A stretch of DNA of 64,000 nucleotides from the NCBI GenBank assembly GCA_014529385.2, contig CM043955.1, forward strand, positions 136,782,108 through 136,846,107. The letters are read 5' to 3'. Made by a program: the position numbers and the translations under genes. The notes beneath the pieces were generated by a model. It was not told where the DNA came from. It did not search any database and was given only the letters and a program-made list of their open reading frames with translations. Positions 44,052 to 55,890 of this stretch are shown in pieces. Origin of the DNA: Adiantum capillus-veneris. Lineage: Eukaryota; Streptophyta; Polypodiopsida; Polypodiales; Pteridaceae. Every line of letters starts with the position of its first letter. Position 1 is the stretch's first letter.

Positions 44052-45115
44052 TCCTTATCCATCCCACGCCGACACGGTACTGAGTAGGGATAAATCCCAC
44101 TTAATGCCTGGTTTGCTTCTTTGCTCCAAAGGCACTACTAATTTTATTTGTTTAATTGATGAAGTCCCACTTGATGCCTAGTTTTCTTCTCTGTTCCTCA
44201 CTGCTAATTTTGTTTGATGACTTAAACTATACAGTTCTATTCTAAATTTCAACGCTGGGTCCAATGTGTGGGAAAAACGTCCACTTGGGAATTAGCAGAA
44301 AATAGTGTAATGTGTTTGAAATCATGGCAAAACCTCTAAGGAAAGAAATTAATGTAACCAAGAGTGGAGTGAAGGTTACGCCTTCCAATGCTTTCACTGA
44401 TTTGTACATTAAACTCTATTAATTTCGATAAACCTAAGAGACCAGGTTTCTGCCCTTTACCCTCCCGCGCCGACGTGGTACTAGTTAGGGGCACGTCCCG
44501 GCATTATAGGGGGAAGCACACTCCACATCGACTTCCAAATCTTCCTAAAACCAGGGCTGCCATCACAAAGAGCTTATCGCAAAGGTAAGCTCTGCCCCGG
44601 CTCTGCCTAGACTAGGCGTTGTCGCAAAACATTCAACTAATCCTGCAAGCTGCTAACCGCGTGGCCCTCCGCCTGATTACACTGCATGAATTTTGATAAA
44701 CCTAAGAGACTAGGTTTCTGCCCTTTACCCTCCCGCGCCGACGCGGTACTAGCTAGGGGCACGTCCCGGCGTTATAGGGGAAGCACATGACCGCACTTCG
44801 ACTTCCAGAGCTTTCCATTAAAATCAGGGCTTCCATGATCCATCACAAAGGTAAACTATGCCCGGGCTCTGCGCCCTATAAGGCTAGGTGCTGTCTCAAA
44901 ACATGAAAGTGATCTTGAGAGCTGCTAAACTGCGTTGCCATCTGCCTGATAGCAGCTATATTATTACTGCCACTACTAGCTGCTGGCATCGCATATGACT
45001 ATGAGCTGGTCGGGCACGTGATCAATGCGACTTTCTGTGTGAACGTTTGAATCCTGGAGCTCCTGACTCTGGCCCTAAATATCCCGCGCCGGCGCGGTAT
45101 GGACTAGAGCCATGT
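44052..45115 (-). repeat. Dispersed GC-rich motif, four clear copies
   Basis: On the minus strand each copy reads close to GGGACGTGCCCCTA, a short spacer, then AGTACCGCGTCGGCGCGGGA. Copies are near 44052-44100, 44459-44500, 44730-44775 and 45082-45113; a fifth partial copy (CCGTGTCGATGCGGGA) is on the plus strand near 43291. Most are followed by a purine/pyrimidine run such as GGGTAAAGGG. Confidence 0.75.
44424..44960. repeat. Tandem duplication, 269-bp period
   Basis: Units begin at 44424 and 44693 with TYGATAAACCTAAGAGAC. Both contain the GC-rich motif, GCTCTGCCY-type and GCTGCTAA segments. Similarity is high but with several indels. Confidence 0.8.
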
Positions 45116-45421
45116 CCCTGTTGGATTAAGGATACAGGTAGAAAAAATCCTCATGGCGGAGAGCGCACCTACTAGCACCATTTGTTGTCCTTTAGCAGCT
45201 GCTTCAGCTCCCCTAATTAAAGTCGCCCTGTCCCCCTAATTTGGAAGCACTGCAGCTTGCGGCACAGATTTAGATATTAAAGAGAGAGACTGAGAGGGCA
45301 GACGTGGCCACTCTCGCTTTCAAAAGCTTTTCGCCACACTGTGAGGAGCAGCTGCATCGCTAGATTAGTATAATCTCAGTCCATTTACTTTATGTTTTTC
45401 ACTTCCGCTGTCCCTCTCTAT

Positions 45422-45424
<3 letters not shown>

Positions 45425-45460
<36 letters not shown>
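45425..45460. repeat. CT microsatellite
   Basis: Eighteen CT units without interruption. Confidence 0.92.
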
Positions 45461-45462
<2 letters not shown>

Positions 45463-45915
45463 GGTAGACGTCACTCACCTGTAGTGACAGGAAAGCTGGG
45501 CCGAGAAGGCTAGATCCTCCTTTATTTTGCGCCCATGGATTCTGAGGCTCGAGCTGCCGACCGACTGTTCGCTGCAAATGATCTACCAGGCTACTGATGA
45601 TCAGGCGGACACTTTCCCCTGAGAGTGCAGTTTCTGAACCAAGGGTCAATGTTCCAGAAAAATCATTATTCAAACCTTACACAATTCCTGCCCATGGGTT
45701 TTCTAAAAGGAAAATTTGAAAACTGGAGCTAATTTTTTATACTTTTACACTATTTTTAACAAAATTTAGGCGGGATTTTTCATTTTTCTCTTTCTCTCAC
45801 GCGACCTTTTTCAATTTCAAAGCGGCACAAATGTAAGCTAAGACACTTTTTCTAAACACTGCCAAGGGCCTGTTGTAATTCGTTTTAACTCTAGTAGTGT
45901 CGTTCCTAATTGCAG

Positions 45916-46080
45916 GCTAGGATACATCTCCTTTAGGTCCACTACGCCCGCCTGCTCCAATGTGAACAGCCATTCCCTCTTAATCACTGGAGACTTCAAC
46001 TACATGATTGATGCTCGCTTGCTCAAGAACGAGTGCTTGATTTCTGCCTCCAGAGCCCTCGCGGTTTAGCAGCAAGAGTA
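45916..46080 (+). pseudogene. LINE-like endonuclease fragment
   Basis: The plus strand encodes NVNSHSLLITGDFNYMIDAR. The GDFN box preceded by hydrophobic residues is the signature of the AP-type endonuclease of plant L1-like LINEs. About 50 codons, with a stop after it; no LINE RT is seen nearby. Confidence 0.4.
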
Positions 46081-46103
46081 GGCTCTATCATACAAGTCTT
46101 CAG

Positions 46104-46176
<73 letters not shown>
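46104..46176. repeat. Compound TG/TA/GA microsatellite
   Basis: Consecutive runs of TG, then TA, then GA. The nearby open frame with ERERER is an artefact of it. Confidence 0.92.
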
Positions 46177-46821
46177 TTAAAGCGCATTCAATTTATTTTA
46201 TTACCCTGCATGTTTAAGAGCCGAGTCTCACAAAATACTAGTAGCATTTATTAAATTTTGCAATCAAGTGATCCCATTTTTTGACTTTGATATTAGCAAT
46301 CTAGGAGACAATGCTTGTAGTCTTAAAAATCTTGCAAATACCATGCATTTTGTGAGTATTAGTTGACTCCTATGAGACTAACGAATGAGAACTCAAAAGC
46401 AAAAGTAAAGGTCGTGACTCCTTTTCTAAGGAAGGGGAAGATCGTGCAACCAATGGGCTTTAAATTTCAACGAGTAGCATGAACATGTGACAAAAATTTT
46501 ACACTTTAAATCTCACTAAATGTCTTGATCATATATGAGACTCAGGGCTAAGATCAAACATGGTTTCCTTGTTTCCTGCAATTGCCATTGCAAGAGGGGT
46601 GCTTGGAGTTTCGATATCTTATGTTCAAATATAAATTTATATTGTAGCAGCAATGACCTTCATGTGTTGGAGTTTTCAATCCTCTACCAGCTGACCATTT
46701 TGTTGGACTGCTTGCACTTGAGATTATGGCAAGGCTTAATTGAAAAAGAAATTTGTGTTACAATTCTATTTACTTTTGCTTGGAAAAATTACACGCTCGA
46801 TCTTTTTTGCTCGGTGTATGG

Positions 46822-47600
46822 ATTTCCTCCGATTGAGATGGTTAGCGACAAAAAGATTCACTTCATAAATGAAGTGATTGAGTCCTTGCTAGTAGATGAG
46901 TATGTGGTAAATCATTTCGCAAATCAGCACCTTATCACCCTCAAGCTAATGGGCAGGTGAAGAGCGCAAACAAAATCCTATGCATGGTGCTCACAAAAAT
47001 AGTGAGTGAGTCAAGATCATTTTGCGACCAAAAGCTACATTGCATGGGCATACTGTGTAGCTTACAAAACAACGATTGAAATGACACCTTTTAACTTGGT
47101 GTTTGGACTTAATGCCATATTGCCCATAGATTTCTTGATTACCACACTTCAAGTAGCCAAGGACTTAGAGTGGAGAGATCACAAGATTTTAGAGAGGCTA
47201 GATATTCTCAAAAGGCTAGACGAGACTCGAATACGACCTACCATAGGTATCTATGCGTAAAAACATCACATGAAATTCATGATCAATATGTGATCTCAAT
47301 AAGGAATTCAAAAAGAGTGACTATGTATTAGTCTACACCTTCAAACAACATTCCAAGAAATTAAAAAAGTGAGAAAATGGCCCATTTGTGATTCAAGACA
47401 TATCATCAAGTGCAACCATAAATCTTACGACATAAGAGGGAGAAGAGATGCCCAACTAGATTAGTGGATGTAGGTTGAAGAAGTATTATTTACCACTAAC
47501 AACTATTAAAAAAGATCCATGATGCAGTAAAAGGAAATAAGAAATTCCAAGCTAATCAAGCACATGCTCAGAAGGAAGCTAAGTTGTGGATTTTAAAGCA
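46822..47600 (+). pseudogene. Element A': integrase core end and C-terminus
   Basis: Resumes with PIEMVSDKKIHFINEVIESL (second catalytic Asp), then an HLITLKLMGR stretch where C has SAPYHPQANGQAE, then YKTTIEMTPFNLVFGLNAIL, DFLITTLQVAKDLEWRDHKI and a decayed C-terminal part to about 47.5 kb. Frames change several times. It aligns residue by residue with element C at 24.2-24.9 kb. Confidence 0.8.
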
Positions 47601-47689
47601 TAAGGAATGATAAAACAACGTGCAAATTCTCTCATGTACAGCAACACCTCCTCAAATTGAAGCAATTTAGAAAGAGAAAAACTGTCTTG

Positions 47690-48330
47690 GAGGCATGGAT
47701 ATATGCATCCAAATATAGCTTCCACATGGATTGATAGAGCAAGCACTTGTGGACATTGGAGCTCGAGTGAATGTCACCAAGTACTCTACATACATGAAGA
47801 TGACATGCACCATTAACTACAAATCAGATAGACCTCAAGCTAAAACCCAAGGCAAGGTGGTCAACTTAGGTCAAGAAAAGTTTCAATCAATATCAATGGC
47901 CTTGTCAACATCAATTTCATGTAATGGCAGACACAGACCTTGATGAACCACTCATCCTAGGTGTTCCCTGGATGCAGACTTACAAATTTCATGTAATGGC
48001 AGACACAAACCTTGATGAATCACTCATCCTAGGTGTTCCCTGGATGCAGACTTACAAATTTCATGTATTGGCAGACACAAACCTTGATGAATCACTCATC
48101 CTAAGGTGTTCCCTGGATGAAACTTTTCTTGACCTAAAACCCAAGGCAAGGTGGTCAACTTAGGTCAAGAAAAGTTTCAATCAATATCAATGGCCTTGTC
48201 AACATCAATTTCATGTAATGGCAGACACAGACCTTGATGAATCACTCATCCTAGGTGTTCCCTAGATGCAGACTTACAAAGGAGTTCTAGATTGGCAAGG
48301 CATTACTTTAAAGTTCAAACTTAACAACAC
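47690..48330 (+). pseudogene. Element A': second protease-like module after integrase
   Basis: Encodes EQALVDIGARVNVTKYSTYM, aligned with the ARALLDSGA site of the C module. Then come HVMADTDLDEPLILGVPWMQ and TYKGVLDWQGITLKFKL, aligned with the FYVVEDQ…PLLLGQPWRKQY…DW part. The active site reads D-I-G-A. The segment is swollen by a 72-bp triplication and a 294-bp duplication. Its presence in the same position as in C shows the module belongs to this family and is not a chance insertion in C. Confidence 0.7.
47841..48290. repeat. Nested tandem duplications in A' second protease
   Basis: A 72-bp unit beginning TTTCATGTAWTGGCAGACAC starts at 47915, 47987 and 48059. A larger segment starting TAAAACCCAAGGCAAGG at 47841 is repeated 294 bp later at 48135. 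Confidence 0.88.
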
Positions 48331-50485
48331 CAATTATGTCACTCCATTGGCACAAAGTTATCATATGTGGGAAGTTGGCAGATAATCTAACACCTACTTC
48401 CAGATTGAATGGAATTTAACTATGAAAGGAGAGAGATTTCCTTTAAGAGAGAGATAGCAAGGAGAACATAGGTTGTGCTGGGCTGAATTCTTTACACTAT
48501 CACACATCAAAAACACTTTAACAATGCACACAATTCAAAGAGAATACCCAATTAATATTGACAACTCAATGAGGACGGTATTTTCTTGGAGCCAATCCCC
48601 CCTCCAAAAGAACTTGTATTATAGTCCTCTCAAAATATATATTTGTTACAATAGATGTTTGTGCTCTTGTGGAGCCTTGATTGAAGCAAGAAGATGGTGT
48701 ATTCAAGATTCCATGGTATAACCCTTCTTTCCAAACCCTAAACACCCTTGTAGGGAGAAAGGAAGTGGAAGATGAAGGTGGAGAGAAGTATTTTTCAAGC
48801 AAGAGAATTGATATTCCATGTACCTTGCTCATGGGCAAGCTCTTAGCATAGCTTAGTAATAGAATAGTATAGATGGAGAAGAAGAAACTTTCATTGGCTT
48901 GGATTTGCATCCATAGCCAAGAGCTTGAGCCTTGGAAGTCGGAAACAGAGCATATTATGCATTTGAGAACATGTGTAATGCGGAAAACATCAAGTGCAGG
49001 GTTCTCAAGAAGTACCTTTTTGACACATTGGTGAAACCAGTTCTTCTTTTGGAGTTAAGTGTGGGGAGGGAACATCTTAAAGTCCACTTGGAAAGAGCTT
49101 GAGAATGTCCAAAAGCATTTTGTTACCTTTTTGACACATTGCTTCTTGGATGAGTAAGTGTCTCGAATGGGGCACAAAGACTCTTTGAGGGTGTTAATCC
49201 TCAAGAAGTGAACCTAACAAGCAAACACATCAACTCAACAAGCTAACCATCACTCCCATATCAAAAAATATGCATATGTCCTATCTCACCACTATAGGTT
49301 AACATGCCATTTTGATTACTAAACAAATTCAGATTGCCACAAAACTTTAAGGAAAGCTATATTAGGTCAATGGGACAAGTATATGAAATAAAGTGTTCAA
49401 TTGATAAGGTACAAAAGCACAATCCAACATGTACCACATCCCAGAAATTGCAACAAAAATAGCATAAGTATGTCTCCACAGGTCTAATAACACCTTTTAT
49501 AAACAAAATGTTAAAAAATAGTGCTTTAAGTACTCCAAAATGAAGATAAGACCCACAGACACGTAGTCTCAAACCACAACCGAACTTGAAATGCTTACAC
49601 TTAATTGAAAGATCCCTCAAGAAAAATAATGTCTATGAGAATCTCCCAAGCTTGGTATCAAAGAATGCTTTGAAGCATCTTACATATATTCATGTTTGTT
49701 AGAATCTATCAAGAGGTTGTGTCATGCATCACTTTCAAAAATGCAATAGAATATACATGTAGAAAGAGAGTATTGATAGTGTTCCACTTGGAAGAGAAAA
49801 TAGCCCTACAAAAATAGAGGTGATATTTCTTTGACTGCAACAACGCATGGGTCACATACTAGTATACATAGTGGAGCATCATCATAGTGGGAGCATTAAG
49901 AAAACATATTTGAAACTTCTTCACTTTGGAAAGGAGGATCATGTCACAACTCACGAGAGCAATGGCCATGCTTTTATAATTAGCCACCGCAACGCGTGGC
50001 ACCACATAAGAGACAAGGAACAAAATGCAATTCATGAAACGAAATTTGGATTATCGAATCATGAGAAGAATGTATTACAAGTTTGAGCAGAGTAGCCGCT
50101 TTCATAATTGTACATCAAAATCTCTCCTTTTCCAAGAATAATCCTCAATTCAAGCAAGGGCTTTTGATATTTATACCTAGGAATTTCAAAATTGCCAATG
50201 GCCGACTACTTTCACTTTGAGTACATGATCACATTTTACATCTCAAAGTTTTACAACTTTTGATCAAAATTACAAATGTTCATTTACATGGATTCTCAAA
50301 AAATAAAATACAACATATCAAAGTTGTGGCTTTGACTGGGTGTGTTCAACTAGAAGAGTTCCCGTTAGCTGCATTGACAAAACAAGTTGTCCTTCCTGGT
50401 TGTTGTACATCCTCGTGAAAGCTAGAGGATGTCTTTAGTAGTCGCATTGCCTTTTCTTCAAGGTCTTGATGACTTTGTTGAATTT
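48331..50485. other. No gene recognised (remains of A' and E flanks)
   Basis: About 2.1 kb of AT-rich sequence. It presumably holds the decayed 3' end of A' and the 3' LTR side of element E, but I found no LTR pair, domain or tandem array. Confidence 0.4.
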
Positions 50486-52762
50486 TTTCACCCTAGCTAT
50501 GGTATATGCTTTGAATGATAAGTCTTTGAGTGGGTTGTTTAGCAGCATGCTCTGGTAAGCAATGTGTTGTGCTTGCAAATCCTTCATCCATCAGGTTGAA
50601 GATGGTAGAATCCATCTCAAAGAAGCCCGTCATAAATGCTTCCTCAAATGTTTGCATGTAATGTGAGGGAAGAAACATTATCTTGGCATACATATCCATG
50701 ATCATAGAATCACTCTATTTCTAGGTTCTAGGTGATTCCATCAATCCCTTCAAGAAACACTTCCTAGGGGTGTTTCACTTTGTCTATGTCATCAAATTCT
50801 TCAATAGTGAGAATCGTCTTTCAAATCTTGCAAGTCATTTGGCATGTTAAGTCTAGCACATCTCTTGGCAGTTTGATGATAGCCCTGAGTGTATGTGACA
50901 TGTAAGCTTCTGGGACATGTTGTTGTGTGAAGGTTTGGCAATGATTGTGGGTAGTTAATCTCAAGTGGACTCTTCTGATCTTTCTCTCTTTATCTAGCAC
51001 TTGCAAGAACTGCATGGTGACTTTGTTCTTCAGCTCCACGGCTGAGTAGCCTACAAAGCGTGATGTCAGGTTGCTAATCACTGGCCCAAATATTTTTTGT
51101 TTTCCAAGTGAAGAACCATGTGTAGAACGCTTCCTCAAATGCCAGCATATTGTGGGAAGGTAAAAACATACATCTGGCATAGAATCCATAGAGGACTTCT
51201 TCGAAAGGTTTCCCACTGAGATCATAACACAACCCTTTGTTACCCTCGAGGAATGACATCCACGGGGTGCCTGCTTTCTCTGGCTCATGGAATACTTCAA
51301 TGCAAGTGAGCAGCATTCAACCAATATTGCATAATATTGTATAATAGTAGATTTTGTATAATATTGCACATGATAAATCTGGTAGACTTCTGAAGAAGGA
51401 CATGGTGCCCGTTAGGGTTTTCGCCATGTACTCCTCCATCAATAATCCCTTTTTTGGAGCAGGAAATCTGGGGTCATTCAACCAAGTTGGCTGCTTCTTT
51501 ATGAGTGGCTCATGTGCTTTCCAAGTCCTGACTCTTGGTACAAGACAGAGATTAGGATCCTTTTGCAGGGTTGCAGGTGCTCTTGTGAACAGAATCAAAT
51601 ACCTTAGATTCTTGTTCAGCCAGTTCAGCCTCCACTTCGGGTGGTCTTGATCTGCACCCTTGACTTGCATGTCGATGTAAGCCTTTCTTTCACTTGTAGA
51701 AACTCCACTTTAATCAAAGGATAGGGTAGGGATTGTTGGTGCCATTGTGCATTGATTTGATAGGGAGTGAGTTTTGTAACGTTGACGGAGTGAAGAACTC
51801 TCAGTTCCCAATCCATTGATGCCTTCCATTACTCATCTACCTCTTGTGTAATTTTTTCCTTGAGTGCATCTTTATCAGCCTTTGAGAGCTAGACCATTGG
51901 CATTGTGTCTGTTTCGGTTATGTGTAGTTGAAACTCTTGCTCGCCACTTAGCTCTTTGGTTGGCTGTGTCTCCATCTCAGCAAATGAAACTCGGGGATCT
52001 CTAGCTATGGCTGCTCTGAAGTGCCCGCCTCTTCGTGTTTCCGGTCGTCCCTCTCTCAAATAGCTGGTTGACTCTTTTGAGTTCTACTATTTCTTTCAGC
52101 AGCTCGTCTTCTCTTTAAAGCCGCATCAAAGCCAGGTCTATGTGCTGAGACTGATCCAATTTAAGCTCCAGCTTGAGGTCTTTATTCTTCTTCTCTAATG
52201 CCTTGTAGACCTCATTTGTGCCTTTGATCGAGGCCACTGAGGGATTTTCTCTGATTTGTGGCAAGAAAATTGCCTGATCATTTATTCTTTGTTCTGAGTA
52301 CTGTAAGGAGGCATTGGCTACATCCAACTAAACCTAAATCTTCTGAACTGATAGTGTTGTAGTTAGAAGTTTGTTTATAACTTCTGTCAGCTGTTCATCT
52401 TTTGCTTTGCATGCATCTAACACTTTTGTAAGCAAATCACCAAGCTCCTCCATCTCTTTCTGTTGCTTATCCCTTGCAAGCTGATGTTGTTCATCCTCCG
52501 CTTTCAACTTCTGCACTTGCCTTTGTATTTCGATGATGACGTTTAGTCGATCAAGAAACTCCCCTTGGAATGCATCAATCACCATTTCTAATTCTTTGGC
52601 CCTTGTGCTACGGCTAAGTGATGCTGAGTGAAGTCATTCAGTCATGTCCTACATTTGTTTAAAATACTCATTAACTTGCAGGATCACTTCATCATTTGAG
52701 TGCCAATCTTCGTTTCGTGCCAGATGACTTGATGTTTCTGCAAATTCTTGTGCGTCCTTTGG
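50486..52762 (-). pseudogene. Element E 3' ORF: C-terminal domain and coiled coil
   Basis: A minus-strand relative of the C 3' ORF. Coiled-coil frames lie at 52585-52115 (VIIEIQRQVQKLKAEDEQHQ; KALEKKNKDLKLELKLDQSQ). The conserved domain follows at 51816-51317: WHQQSLPYPLIKVEFLQVKE, LCLVPRVRTWKAHEPLIKKQ, and WLNDPRFPAPKKG with AKTLTGTMSFF and LPDLS. Next is MLLTCIEVFHEPEKAG and CMFLPSHNMLAFEEAFYTWF (51316-51074). A second diverged copy of that last part lies at about 50880-50493 (LPRDVLDLTCQM, IMFLPSHYMQTFEEAFMTGF). The N-terminal part lies beyond element D at 61298-61896. Confidence 0.75.
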
Positions 52763-53986
52763 TGACGTTGGAAAGGGGGTAGATGGAAACCCGCACAACA
52801 TGTTGTAGACTTGCCTCTTTATAGCTCAGCAGATACCCAACACCCAAAACCACACAAACTCACACTTAATATAGCCCAATTTACAAATTCCAATTGTATT
52901 GACTTGCTCTCGGACACCACCGATGACACACACTCACAATCAATCACTTTTTTCCTCACACTCAATCACATAGATACTTATGTGTTAAACTTATTTTAGC
53001 TCATACCTTCCATCTCTCTCATATCCCCTCACGTACTCTATCTTGCTCTTTCTTGGTGCGCACACGCACACACACACGACTTGGGGGCAATACAAGCACA
53101 CAACCAAGCCAAAGCACAAGAGGTCGTCAAGCTGAGATAGAGAAGATGACGGAGAACCTTCACGCTATGAGCCACTTCAATTCAAGTCAAAAGTATGATA
53201 GCATTGTACAATGATATCGTTTTCACAAAAAACATGGATAGTCCGTCGATTCTCATGAAGTTGTGAACTCCTTGCTTGGCTTCTCCCGGCCTGATCACGA
53301 CCAGTCCCTTCCAGATGACGACCTCCTAGTGTTGCTTTTTATTCCTCATGCATCGAACCAGACCCTCGTCCCCTAGGTAGCCCCACTCTAAACCACGTTC
53401 TTAAACGTGTCCTCCGCGTCATCCTAGACCTGCAGCTTCTCATGTTTTTTTTTTTAAAGCATGGAGATAATTTTAAATTGCCTTACACAGCCTGCTGTTC
53501 CCACCCAAGGTCAACCGCAACCAAAAGCTCCACAAAATTGCTATAATTCAAGGTCTTGGTCGCCGAGTCCAAATACTTATAGCTTCAAGTAGCCCTGGCC
53601 GTCCCATTGGACTCGCACTTCACCTGCTCTGTCATTCGTCGATAATGGCGGCCACTCCAAGTGTTGACCATCGTGAACTTGACGTAATCACGACAAATAG
53701 CCTCGTTCAATCTTTAACCATGAAATAGTCCTCCAAAAAGAACTTCGTGGCCAAATAATTGAATCGTAGAGTAGCGAGAGAGAAAATTCCCTACATCTGT
53801 GAGCATTTCAATAATTAGAGATTAAAAACCAATGCCTGACCTACTAATTGCCACATCTAGCATACACATCATGGAAAAACTTCCCGTAGTCGACATCTGG
53901 TACTGAGTCCCCCATTTTGTCCTGTATTTGCATGATGCCATATGAATGCAGGAGTCATTAACTTGTGCCGACATAACTCAGTTGTA
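52763..53986 (-). repeat. Element D 3' LTR (short form)
   Basis: On the minus strand it begins TGGTACAACTGAGTTATGTC and ends near CAACGTCA. Compared with the other LTR it lacks about 80 bp and about 620 bp around 53.3-53.45 kb. The inner border is set where similarity ends after GTACCA. Confidence 0.75.
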
Positions 53987-54175
53987 CCATCATTGTCCAA
54001 CCCGCTGGTTGAATATTTATGTTCAACCAATCCAAGTCTTTATTGTTTAAAAACTATAAACTTGCTAATACTATGCAAAGATGAAATAAAGTCATGTACA
54101 AAGTATTATTTATGTCTCTGTGCTATCTTAGACTGCACCCCTAAGTGGGATGCCCAGCTCCTTCAACAATAATTT
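53987..54175 (-). other. Element D: short gap before integrase end
   Basis: No domain; a clear polypurine tract was not seen next to the LTR. Confidence 0.4.
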
Positions 54176-55495
54176 GATGAACATCCGGCGTGAGAGCCCT
54201 GTCGAAGTAGAGCATGAGACGAACTCCATTTACCCTGTGTCGAAGAGGCTTACCATTGGACCGCTCTAACTGATAAGTACCATTAGGGAAAGATTTGGAA
54301 ATTCTTTAGGGTCCAATCCACTTCTTCTTGAACTTTTTCTAAAATGTGAAATCAAGGTAGATCTTGTACTTCATGACCAAATCACCTTCATGCAACTTCT
54401 TCTTTGGTAATGTTTTGTTGAACTTCCCTACACATTTCTCTCTTTGTTGCACATAAAAATCTGCTGCAGCCTCTCGATCCATCTTCAAAGCCTCCAAGTG
54501 TGTGATTATGTCCTGCAAAACATCTCGCTGATTCACATTAACTCGCCATAAACCGTTTAATGAACCTAACTAGATGTGTACAGGTAAGACTGCTTCTTTG
54601 CCAAACACCAATTCGTAAGGAGTGAAATTGGTGGCCACTTTATAAGAAGTTATGTAGGCCCATAAGCACTTATCAAGATTACCCTCCCAGTCTTCCACCT
54701 GTTTATAAATATATTCGGTGAGCATTTTAATGATTTGACCATTTGCATTTTCAACCAAACCATTACACTATGGATGATAGGGAGACAAGAATCTGTATTG
54801 AATTCCCATCTTCTCTACCAATACACGTACTAGCTTGCTGCGGAATCCCTATCCTCTATCTGATATCAAAACCCATGGAACTCCAAACCGACAATAGATA
54901 GAATCAAATAAAAATTGAGCAACTGAAAAAGCATTTACCTCCTTGACTGCTTTGGCTTCTACCCACCTAGTGAGGTAGTTGATAGCTACCAAGATGTACT
55001 TTTTTTCACTTGTAGACTTGAGAAGCGGGCCAATAGCGTCCAATCCCCACTTTTCGAATGCATTTTGGGCCAAGATAGCCCCTTGTGACTCTGCTACTAA
55101 ACGCCGCTCACCCATAACTTGACATTCGTGACATGTCTTACACCAGTAATGAACATCTCGTATAAGAGATGGCCACTAAAAACCTGCTCTGAGAATGCGA
55201 AAGAGAACCTGATCTTTACCTTGATGTCCGCTTTCTTCATGGCATTGCACGTCAAAACCATGCCGATCTCCTCCTTGTAGAGAACTCTCCTCAATACTCC
55301 ATCATGGCCGTATACCATAAGGTCTTCACCTATCAAAGTGAACCTGCTAGCCTTTTGGGTAATCCTTTTCCTCTGTAGCTTGGAGATGCCTGCGAGACCT
55401 TGACCTGTGCTCAAGAAACCATCAACATCTTTCAGTGTTTCCCTACCTGCATAGCTGGCAGGCGCCACATATAAACCTGCCACATGCATTTGTAC
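54176..55495 (-). pseudogene. Element D integrase
   Basis: Minus strand: N-terminal stretch with ASRFTLIGEDLMVYGHDGVL at 55489-55300, zinc-module remains in other frames near 55.15-55.2 kb, then core FEKWGLDAIGPLLKSTSEKK, VAINYLTRWVEAKAVKEVNA, FGVPWVLISDRG at 55115-54849 (Asp in GLDAIG and ISDRG). VENANGQIIKMLTEYIYKQV at 54758 onward shows the usual catalytic Glu of NGQAE replaced by Ile. TNFTPYELVFGKEAVLPVHI follows, then KKLHEGDLVMKYKIYLDF at 54536-54339. No chromodomain. Confidence 0.82.
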
Positions 55496-55890
55496 CCGGC
55501 TACTGGCTAACTAGTCAGCTTCTTGATTTTGCTCCCTCCTAACATGCTTGAATTGCACTACTTTTAAAAAGTTCAATAACTTTTTAACAGAAAAAAACCA
55601 ATGCTTGAGAGAGTCCCTCTTCACCTGCCATTGCCCTAAGAGTTGTTTGATAACCAAAAGAGCATCTCCCTTCACTATGAGCCTGGATATCCCAAACTCG
55701 ATACACTGCTTACGGCCTAAGTGGAGAGCCAAGTACTCTGCCTCGTTGTGTGTATGCACATCCTCCAAATCATAAGCTTTTGAAAAAATAGTGTTACCTT
55801 GTGGATCCTGTATAATGATCCCGCCTCCGGCTTTTTGGACAACCCTCCTGTAAGCACCATCGAACGACATGACAAAAGCTTTTTTAGATC
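55496..55890 (-). pseudogene. Element D second (archaeal-type) RNase H
   Basis: A 119-codon open frame: MSFDGAYRRVVQKAGGGIII, FSKAYDLEDVHTHNEAEYLA, RLIVKGDALLVIKQLLGQW, VVQFKHVRREQNQEAD. The four catalytic acidic positions (D in FDG, E in NEAEY, D in GDA, D in QEAD) are present. Position between the gypsy RNase H and integrase is that seen in Tat elements, where it is thought to restore RNase H activity. Confidence 0.88.

Larger units (their letters stand above)
42728..46829. mobile_element. Insertion of unclear type splitting the A' integrase
   Basis: About 4.1 kb separates FTRYGLLIE (to about 42727) from PIEMVSDKK (from about 46822). GATTGAG occurs at both junctions, but the A' reading overlaps by a few codons, so a clean target duplication is not certain. 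Contents: a GA repeat, a possible captured exon, a 15-bp-stem hairpin, 59-bp tandem repeats, a repeated GC-rich motif, a 269-bp tandem duplication, a CT repeat, a LINE-like endonuclease fragment and a compound microsatellite. No transposase was recognised. A Helitron or large non-autonomous element is possible. Confidence 0.5.

Noticed and set aside
45365-45673. 102-codon minus-strand frame with an Arg-Glu run
   Set aside because: The run comes from the CT microsatellite; the rest is unsupported.
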